Positions 54,901 through 62,400 of a DNA stretch of 64,000 nt are shown here, in pieces. How positions within the stretch are numbered: the stretch's first letter is position 1; every line of letters starts with the position of its first letter. Location: positions 186,001 to 250,000 of the forward strand of contig NZ_KB905817.1 in the NCBI RefSeq assembly GCF_000381025.1. The letters are read 5' to 3'. Position numbers and translations under genes: made by a program. The stretch comes from Streptomyces sulphureus DSM 40104. GTDB taxonomy: Bacteria; Actinomycetota; Actinomycetes; Streptomycetales; Streptomycetaceae. A model generated the notes under the pieces. The model worked only from the letters and a program-made list of their open reading frames with translations, did not search any database and had not been told where the DNA came from.

Positions 54901-56424
54901 CAGTGCCTCGTGTGCAGCGAGCCGCGCGAAGAGGCGCTGCCAGTGGGCAGGTGAGGAGGGATCGAGCCGGAACTCCGCGCCGTCCTCGGCGAATTCGGCG
55001 CCGAAAGCCACCCTGGCGGCCCCGCCGGACGGTGCGGCGAGGCCACCGTCCGGGTCGACGAGCAGCCGCCGGGCGGCCGGGGCCTCGCGCCGAGGCGGCG
55101 CCTCCTCCCAGACGTCGGCCACGTACACGACGTCCTGGTCCGGCTCGCGTCCGTCCGCGGTGCCGGGCGCCTGGGCGCCCTCCGGTGGGCGGTCCGGGAG
55201 CGGTGCGGACGGGGCCGCCCCGCGCTCGTCGAGGTGTGCGGCGAGGCCGGCGACGGTGTTGTACTCGAAGAGGAGCGTGGGGTACAGCTCCGTGCCGAGG
55301 ACGGACTCCAGCTCCTTGACGAGCGCGAGCAATGCGGTCGATTCCAGGCCCAGTTCGTAGAAACCGCGCTCCTGGTCGACCGCGCCGGCGGCGACGCCGA
55401 GCCGCGGCGCGAGCAGGGAGGCGATCAGCTCGCGCAGCGCCTGGACGCCTCCTGCACGCGCCGGGGCGGCGTCCGGCTCGGGGGTGGTGAGGACGGGGGC
55501 CGTGGCCGGTTCGGCGGGGCTCGGCGCCTCCGCTTCCACGAGGCGGGTGAGGGAGTCGACCTGCCGTACCCGCTTGGACGTCAGGCCGTGCAGCCACATC
55601 ACACGCGAGCCGTCGGGCGCGTAGAAGTCCAGGTCGCAGACGTTGAGATCGGCCTCGTGCCCTTCGTACCTGGGAGGCGTGGCACGGACCAGGTTGTCGT
55701 GGCCGAGGGGACCGCGAGCGCGGAAGGAAGCGATGTGCAGGGGGATGTAGGGCTTGCGTTCGCCGGCGGCGAGCTCGCCGAACCGGTCCGTGTACGCCTC
55801 GGCGAAGTGCGAGGGGAGCAGGGTGGCGGCGTCGAGGCAGGCCGGGTGGAGGTGGAAGTAGCCCAGGTAGGTGGCCGCCTCGGGGCTGGGACGCAGCTCG
55901 GCGAGCAACTCGCCCTCTGCGACACGGAGTTCTCCGCGCCCCCGCATGAAGTCGCCGTGCGCGATGCCGGCTTGGCGCACGGTCCGGTACAGCTCCGCCA
56001 TGTCCACCGTGCGGTCGGCGCGGCGGCGGAGCGCTTCCAGGTCGAGGGTGTCCGAAGGGAACGGCTCCCCCAGGTGGAGTTCGCAGGCGAGGACATCGAA
56101 CGGCGTACCGCGTCCGCCCTCGTGCGGCAGCGGGACGGCCCGGACGGCGATCCGGTGGTGGTCCTCCCGGGCGACGAACCGGAACTCCAGCTCGGTGTCG
56201 AACCGTGCACCGGCGGCGACCGCCTGCTGGAAGAGGATGTGCCGCAGTTCGGCCGTCTCGGTCTCCACACCGCTGGACAGCAGGATGCGGTAGACGAGGT
56301 CGAGGAAGGAGACACCGGGCAGGATGCTGGTGCCGTGCACCGTGTGGTCTCGCATCACCGGATCGGTGGCACGTACCACCACGGTGCACTTCAGACCGTC
56401 GAGCGGCTGTGGTGTGTGGCTCAA
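48904..56424 (-). CDS. PKS2: AT-less type I polyketide synthase, trans-AT front half and cis-AT-like back half
   Basis: This 2506-residue protein runs DH1 (1-290; His27, Asp198), ACP1 (325-400; Ser362 in GLES), KR1 (core 645-810; Tyr796), KS (930-1345; Cys1087, His1222, His1264), an ACP-like insert without serine (1393-1463), DH2 (1605-1880; His1635, Asp1800), KR2 (2068-2250; LDD motif, Tyr2217), ACP2 (Ser2386 in GFDS) and a docking tail ending DDELFAYLDGQLG. DH1-ACP1-KR1 completes the module whose KS ends PKS1. The second module goes straight from KS linker to DH with no AT. The tail matches the docking helix of PKS3, 50 bases downstream. The start is an unusual TTG (56424) close behind AGGGGCGAG, nine bases after the PKS1 stop; a later GTG would cut the DH fold. 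Confidence 0.94.
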   Translation of the reverse strand: MSHTPQPLDGLKCTVVVRATDPVMRDHTVHGTSILPGVSFLDLVYRILLSSGVETETAELRHILFQQAVAAGARFDTELEFRFVAREDHHRIAVRAVPLPHEGGRGTPFDVLACELHLGEPFPSDTLDLEALRRRADRTVDMAELYRTVRQAGIAHGDFMRGRGELRVAEGELLAELRPSPEAATYLGYFHLHPACLDAATLLPSHFAEAYTDRFGELAAGERKPYIPLHIASFRARGPLGHDNLVRATPPRYEGHEADLNVCDLDFYAPDGSRVMWLHGLTSKRVRQVDSLTRLVEAEAPSPAEPATAPVLTTPEPDAAPARAGGVQALRELIASLLAPRLGVAAGAVDQERGFYELGLESTALLALVKELESVLGTELYPTLLFEYNTVAGLAAHLDERGAAPSAPLPDRPPEGAQAPGTADGREPDQDVVYVADVWEEAPPRREAPAARRLLVDPDGGLAAPSGGAARVAFGAEFAEDGAEFRLDPSSPAHWQRLFARLAAHEALPTEIVWCPAAATVEREAQRRALPAEFTALLHCAAALVRLPGRREVRLVYCLHAPDGTETAPLAALAAMFKSLRREHPGFRAKLLALPEPVARSAEWIEAEARAEDEYTQVRIDGGRRLVPRHLPTAAARPRVPTAAPRERGVYLVTGGLGGAGTILARFLAERYAARLVLCGRSPLGDVQQRLLDELSDAGAEVLYRPADVSRAEDVDALVSAARRRFGRVDGVVHAAGVLRDGMVDGKTAADAEAVFAAKVAGTSHLDAATRSEPLDFFVVCSSTAASWGSAGQTDYACANAFLDAFACDRAERVAASERSGHTVSIAWPAWRNAGMRLDESALDGLRALGMEPLEDATAAEILLTALAGTAGRVMPLVGRRAEITASIGLPDAEVEDAAPDREPGPPAVKAVDRAPEPGRADDGDPGDDDTIAIVGISGRYPMAEDLDRFWENLRDGRDCVGTVPAGRWAEGAPEARGGFLDGIDEFDPLLFHVSPNEAALLDPQERLFLQTVWHTFEDSGHAPERWKGRHVGVYVGVMYSQYQLYGVRGPDEPPGPVPSSFHAAIANRASYFFGLHGPSIALDTMCSSSLTAIHQACESILRDECEAAVAGGVNLTVHPDKYRLLGQSSFLSSDGRCRSFGAGGDGYVPGEGVGAVLLRRLRDARCDGDQVYGLVRGRSLNHGGRTGGFSVPDPQAQAKLMVDAFRRSGTDPATLGYIEAHGTGTSLGDPIEVAGLEKAFAHLGSGERAGRVPVGSVKSNVGHLESAAGIAAVTKVVLQLRHRELVPSLHAERLNPGIDWEGSPFRVQRERAEWRPWQEGAPLRAGVSSFGAGGANAFLILEEPPAPPERRRAPADGERLYVLSAKNEDRLRTLARRMADFLDRRPQAAPSHVGELGELLARVLRDLPGGVAAASPDEPFAELGLGYPELAMFRQRLEAELGREMPPHLVDGETTLASLACRLSEPGGRPDEPALDADSLAFTLQQGRDAMDQRLAVLAPGPAQLAERLRAHLDGAPAPGVHHGRRDRSAPHPAPDELGAAVARRDLEALARAWVVGADVDFGPLYEGPGPGRISLPGYPFEPTRCWITPDPGPRGGAPGARDGLLGPGVELPDGGRLFTAVLDMAEHRWAAGHEVAGTVLLPGTAFAGLLAQAGARLGCPRVAELTLAAPLPLPAEGHVRLSITVEPPDAAGRRPATVHARRGEEAAGGPYSHHASAELAEDVAKEPAATAPWPPEGVERVEVDGLYGRLAEAGMAYGHAFRGVRAVWRDGAELCAEVELPEGAAEAPGFGLHPALLDAALHPVALGGFLTEPGSAHLPFAWSGVSLRDGAFDGGPVRVRMRSVGRDTVSLRLTDGAGTPVASVDSLALRPAPAAGETAPDGLYRLDWTECPTAAEPPTAADGRVALLGPDVLGLATELGAVDGPYADLPQPGGGTVLAQLLPGDGRSAVHRALALVRAWVAESRPASARLVFVTRGAVAAEAGEGGVDPDQAAVWGLVRSAQAEHPGRFVLVDVDGAPESLPALAEVFSHADEPQLALVRGGVRVPRMARAALPAGARAFRWPTTGTVLITGASGALGRLVARHLVAEHGVRHLLLASRRGPSAPGAAEWEAELTALGARVTTASCDVSDRAALAALLAQVPDAHPLAAVVHAAGVLDDGLVGDLTPERLDAVLRPKADAARHLHELTRHAQLDAFVLFSSAAGVLGGPGQANYAAANAFLDGLAHHRRALGLPATSLAWGRWRGTEEAVGMGGELDAAGSSRMERAGILPLSPDHGLRLLDLAVGAPVPDPIPLLLDTAALARSSSGAASLPPPLRSLVRRPRRPAEPAADGLRDRLASLPAAERDAAVLLAVRDEAAGVLGYPGPGAVEPDRPFAELGFDSLSAVEFRNRMATATGLRLPSTLTFDHPTPGELATYLLGELAEDTDTDVLALVDRLTELAGTVGDSAERARAAQRLRDAAELLASPADSPSVGGPAAELDRFDAKSDDELFAYLDGQLGDA

Positions 56425-56433
56425 GTCTCGCCC

Positions 56434-59400
56434 CTAGAAGCGCAGTTCGAGGAATGGAGTGGGTTGCCCGCCGGGTGTTCCGGCCGCCGGGAACCAGTAC
56501 CTGGAGCGCCGGTAGCGGGGCGGCTCCAGCGGGGCCCTGGGAGCGGGGCGGCCGGCGAGCAGCGCGGGGTCGGGCTCGCTCACGAGCAGGTGCGCATTGG
56601 TGCCGCCGAAGCCGAACGAGCTCACGCCGGCCCGGCGCGTACCGCCCCTCGCCCGCCACTCCGCGAGCCGGCGGACGGGGAAGAACGGCGATGTGTCGAA
56701 CCGGAAGCGGGGGTTGGTCCGCTCGCAGTGCAGGGTGGGCGGAAGCTGACCGTGCCGGAGCGAGAGCACGACCTTGATCAGCCCGGCGATGCCGGACGCG
56801 CTCAGCAGGTGCCCCACGTTGGTCTTGACGCTGCCCACTCCGCAGAAGCCTGCCTCGTCGGTCGTCTCCCGGAAGACGTCGGTCAGCGCCCGCAGCTCCA
56901 TGGGGTCGCCGATCATGGTCCCGGTGCCGTGCGCCTCGACGTACGAGACCTCCCGCGCACTCAACCCCGCGGCGCGCAGCGCGTCGGAGATCACCTCGCG
57001 CTGCGCCTCGGGGTTGGGCGTGGTGATGCCCATCGTGCGGCCGTCGTTGTTGACCGCGCTGCCGTCGATGACGGCCTGCACCGGGTCACCGTCGCGTACG
57101 GCGTCCTCCAGCCGCTTGAGCAGCAGCATCCCCGCGCCCTCGCCGAGCACGATGCCGTCGGCCCGCTCGTCGAACGTCCGGCAGCGACCGGTGGGCGACA
57201 GCGCGCGGCCCTCGCTCATGCCGACGAACGGGACCTGGTCGAGGAGGATTTCGACGCCGCCGGCGAGCGCCGTCTCGCACTCGCCCGCGCGCAGGCTCTG
57301 CGCCGCCAGGTGGACGCTCAGCAGCGAGGACGAGCACGCCGAGTCGACGACCATGGCGGGGCCGCGCACGTTGAGGAAGTGGGAGACCTGGGCGGCGATG
57401 AAGTTCTGCGCCATGCCGCTGATGCTTCCGCCCGAACCGGCATGGTGCGAGCCGAAGTTGGACGTCCGGGACCCGGCGAACACCCCGATCCGCCGGCCCG
57501 CCACCTTCTCGTGGTCGATACCGGCATCGTGCAGGCACTCCACCGCGACCTCCAGGAACTGCCGCACCAGCGGATCGACCAGCGGCGCCTCCTCCTCCGA
57601 GATGCGGAAGAAGGCCGGGTCGAACTCCTCGATGTCCGGGAGGAATCCGCCCCACTTGCTGATGCTGCGACCCGGCTCCTCGTGTTCCGCGTAGTAGCGG
57701 TCGACGTCCCAGCGCGAGCGGGGCACCTCGGTCACGGAGTCGGTGCCGGTAGCGAGGTTCCGCCAGAACGTCTCGTGGTCGGGCGCGCCGGGGAAGTGAC
57801 AGGCGAGGCCGATCACGGCGATCTTTCCCGAACCGGGGGAGTGCGCCGGAGCATGCGGGGCGGTGTACGCGGCGGTGTGCGGGGCGGCGTGCGCGTCCGC
57901 GGTGGGGGTGTCGGAGGGACGTGCCGGTGCCCCCGGATCGGGCTGCTCGACCGTGACGCCCAAGTCCCGCAGGTGCGCGGCGAGTCGAGCCAGAGTGGGA
58001 TGCTCCAGGAAGGCGGAGGGCTCCACGGTGACGCCCAACTCCCGCTCCACGCCCACCAGCAACTGGGCGATCATGATCGAGTCGACGCCGAGGTCGGCGA
58101 ACTGCGTCTCGGCGCCCACCTGGCTCTCCGCCAACCGGAGCTGCGCGGCGAAGACACCGGCCAGCCGGGAGAGCAGCGCATCCTCCTCACCGGGAGCGCC
58201 GACGGGGCCGGCCGCCGGTCCTGTTGCGGCGAGCTGTGCCGGCGGCTGGGCGGCGGGTTGGGTACCGGCCGGGGGCGGCAGCTTCAACCACCCCTCGGGA
58301 CCGCTCGCTTCGGAGCCGACCGCGCACGGCATCAGCACCGGGCGGTCAGGCACCGCGAGAGCCCGGCGCAGCAGGCCGAGCCCCGCCTCGGTGGAGAGTG
58401 TCTCCAGGCCCAGCTCCCGGTACGCGCCGGTCGTCACCTCGGGCATGCCCATCGAGCGCCAGCTCGGCCACTGCAAGGAGCGGTAGCAGCCGCGGCCGAC
58501 CGCGGCCTGGTACTCGGCGAACCGGTCGAGGAAGGAGTTGGCGAGGGCGTAGTCGCTGATCCCCGCGCCCAGCACCGGAATCTCTCCGGAGACCGAGGAG
58601 CAGAGCACGAAGAAGCGCAGCGGGTCGTCGGCGAGCGCGGCGCTCAACTCCCTCACCCCGGCGACCTTGGGCGCGAGGACCGTCCGCATGTCGGCGACGC
58701 GCTTGCCGACGAACGCCGGATCGGCGTTGCGGCCGAGCCCCGCGCAGTGCACGACCCCGGCTATCGGACCGTACTCGGCCCGCACCGCCTCCAGCGCCGG
58801 GCGCAGCCACTCGCCGTCGTCCAACGGGCCGCTCAGCACCCGCACTTCGACGCCGGGACGCTCCAGCGCCAGCAGCCCGCGCACCCGCTCGACCAGCGAG
58901 GGGTCGGTGTCGGGCGCGGAGCAGAGCTCCTCCCAACGCTCCCGCTCCGGCAGCGCCCGCCGCCCCATGAGCACCAGCCGGTCGGCTCCGTGCGCGATCA
59001 ACTCCGCGGCGACGGTGCGGCCCAGGGCCCCTGTCCCGCCCGTGATCACGACCGGCGCGCCGCCGAGTCCCTCTCGCCAGTCCGCGCCGGCCGGCCCGTC
59101 GGGCACCGGCTCCAGCACCGGCAGGTTGCGTACGCCCCGGCGTACGCAGACCTCGGCATCGACGGGGTCCGCCGCGAGTTCGCGGGCGAGGACCGCGCGC
59201 AGCCGCTCCGGGGTGAGCGCCGCACCGTCCACGTCCACGGTCCGTGCCCGCACTCCCCGGTACTCGGCGGGCACCGTGCGGACGAGCCCGGCGAACGCGG
59301 CGCCGCGCAGGGTGGGCCGCTCGGCTCCGTGGGTGACGAGGCCGCGGGTGAGGTGGAGGTAGCACAGGCCCGTCCGCCGGAAGCGGGCGAGGAGCTCCTG

Positions 59401-62400
59401 GAGGAGGACGATCCGGGCCCAGCTCTCCGGCGCCTCGTCGCTCGCCTCCTCGACGGTGTCGACGAGGTCGAAGACGGCGTCCACCGGCCTCCCGGCGAGG
59501 ACACGCGCGGCGATGCGGCTGCCCGCCTCGGGGTCGGCGTCCTCCTCTTCGCTCAGCACGACGAGCGACGCCTCGGCACCGAACGCCTCGCGTGCCAGGC
59601 GCTCACCGGCGGGGTCCACGAGCACCAGGACCGACTCCGCGTCGCGGGCGTCGACCGGCTCCGCGCTCGCTTCCTCGGCGCGCCAGACCTTCGCCAACAC
59701 CTGCTCCGAGGGCGCCGGTTCCACCGCCCGCGGCGGGTCGGCGGTGCCGGCGCCGCCGAGCCAGTACCGCTCGGGCGCGAACGGGTAGGTCGGCAGCGAC
59801 ACCGTCCGCGCGGGCGTCCCAGGTCCCTGGGACCAGTCGATCTCCACGCCGGAGACCCAGAGTTCGGCGAGGCGTTCGGCGCGCCGCTCCCGGAGCATCC
59901 GCCGCACGTACTCGATGCCCTCACGCTCGGCCGTCCACGTGTGCCCGGACGCCGAGCCCTCCACCGTGCCGAGACTCGCCCCCGCGACCTCGGCCACCGA
60001 GCCCGAGGCGGCGAACGCGCCCAGCGCGTCCCGCAGTTGGTTCGTGTCCTCCGCGACGACGGCGAGCCTCGCCGCCATCGGGGTCCGGCCGGTCCGGCTC
60101 GTACGGGCCAACGCCGCGAGGGGAGCCGTCGGTTCGCGGTCGAGGAAGGAGGCCGTCTCGGCGGCGTACGCGCGCAGCCGTTCGGTGTTCCTCGCGGAGA
60201 GCACGAAGAGGTGCGGCCCCTCCGACCCGTCCTCCTCCGACTCGGGCTGTGCGGGTGCCTCTTCGAGTACGACATGGGCGTTGACGCCGCCGAACCCGAA
60301 GGAGCTCACACCGGCGCGGCGCACCAGCGCGGCACCGTCGGCCGAGCGGGGCTGCCAGTCCCGAGCCGCCAGGACGGGGGCGAGGGTGGTGCCGTCGACC
60401 TGGACGAGCGGGTTGAGCTCCTCGACGTGCAGAGTGGCGGGCAGCCGCCTGTTGCGCATCGCGAGCAGTACCTTGACGACGCCGGCGACCCCGGCCGCCG
60501 GCTCCAGGTGCCCGATGTTGCTCTTGACGGTGCCGAGCCCTACCTCGGCCGCGTAGCCGGTTCCCCCGGCGTCCCCCGAGAGGCGCCGCCACGCCTGCCG
60601 GACGGCGTCCACCTCGATCGGGTCCCCCAACTCGGTCCCGGTGCCGTGCATTTCGACGTACGAGACGGTCTCGACGGGCACCGCGGCGTCCCGGTACGCG
60701 GCCACCAGCAGGTCGGCCTGCGCGTCCGGGTTGGGCGCGGTGAGGGAGGTGGCGTGGCCGCCGTGGTTGACCGCGCTCCCCCGGATCACACCGTGCACGC
60801 GGTCCCCGTCGGCGAGGGCGCGGGAGAGCGGTTTGAGGAGGAGGGCGGCGACGCCCTCGCCCTTGACGTAGCCGTCGGCACGGCTGTCCAGCGTCTTGCA
60901 GCGGCCGTCCGGCGCGAGGACGCCGAGCTGGTGCGCGCTCACGGTGGTCTCGGGGGAAAGGACGAGGCTCACTCCCCCGGCCAGGGCGAGTTCGCTCTCG
61001 CCGGAGCGGAGCGAGCGGACGGCCCGGTGCAGGGCGACCAGTGAGCTGGAGCAGGCGGTGTCGATCGACTCGCTCGGGCCGCGCAGGTCGAGCAGGTAGG
61101 AGAGCCGGTTGGCGAGCATGGTGCGGGCGAGCCCGGCCCCGGCGTAGGCGTTGGGCTCCCCGGAGCCGAGGACCATCGACTCGTAGTCGGTGAACTGCGT
61201 GCCGACGAAGACGCACACCGGGCGTCCGGCGAGCGAGTCGGGGCGGCAGCCGGCGTCCTCCAGTGCCTTCCAGGACTCCTCGAGGAAGAGCCGGTGCTGC
61301 GGGTCCATCACCTCGGCCTCAAGCGGGGAGATCTTGAAGAACAGCGGGTCGAAGCGGTCCACGTCCGAGAGGAAGCCGCCCCAGCGCGGGGTGCCGGGGA
61401 AGCGCTCGGCCAACTTCCGCCAGTCCCAACGGCCGGGCGGTACCTCCTCGATGAGGTCGCGGCCCTCGTCGAGGTGGGTCCAGAAGGCGTCGAGATCGGG
61501 CGAGCCGGGGAAGCGCCCGCTCATCCCGATCACTGCGATCGGCTCCTCGGCCGTGCTCCCGCGCTCGAACGGCGACGCTTCCGCGGAGCGGCGCGCGGGC
61601 GTGGCGGCGGCCCGTCCGGGCGCCGGCTCCTCGGCTGCCGGGGCGTGCACGGTGCGCAGTTCGTCCGCGTGGTCGGCCACGAGGCGGTCGCCGAGCTTGC
61701 CTATCGTGTTGGCGGCGAAGAGAGCGGTGGTCGGGAGATCGATGCCGTAGCGCTCGTCGAGCCGTTGCGACAGCGCCTTGATACCGAACGAGTCGAGTCC
61801 GTACTCACCGAAAGCCGCGTCGGTCTCCAGCGCCGCGGGCGGCACTTCGAGCAGTTCGGTGAGAACGCGCCGCAGTTCCTCGACGACCGCTGCCCGCAGC
61901 GCCGCACCGGCCGGCTCCGCGTCCACGGCGGCCGGCTCCGCGTCCGCACCGGCCGGCTCCGGCACCCGCTCGCCCGAGGACCCCGCGCGCCGGGTGCCGG
62001 CCTCGGAGGCACGCACATGTGCGCGTACGCGTTCCGGGGCGCCGGGGACCACGAGAAGGCGCCCGGTCTCGGCGCCGAGCGCCAACTCCAGTACACGCTC
62101 GGCCTCTTCGGTCTCCAGGAAGCGGAAGCCGGTCGAGGCGAAGTAGCGCTTCTCGTCGTCGGGGTCGACGTGCATCCCGCCGTCCCGCCACATCGGCCAG
62201 TCGACGGCCACCGTCCGTCCCAGGCGCAGCCCCGCCGCGCGGGACGCCTCGCGTGCCTCGGCGAAGCCGTCGAGGTAGCGCGCGCCGAAGGCGTAGTCGA
62301 CGAGGCCGAAGTCGCCCAAGTGGCCCGAGGACGAGGAGTACAGGACGAAGACATCGAGCGGTTGGTCACCGGTTGCCTCGTCGAGCACGCGGGTGCCGTC

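Noticed and set aside
49588..61044. Very long plus-strand open frames opposite PKS1 and PKS2 (1788 and 1936 codons)
   Set aside because: High GC suppresses stop codons in the antisense frames; the translations have no recognisable motif and the other strand encodes complete PKS domains.
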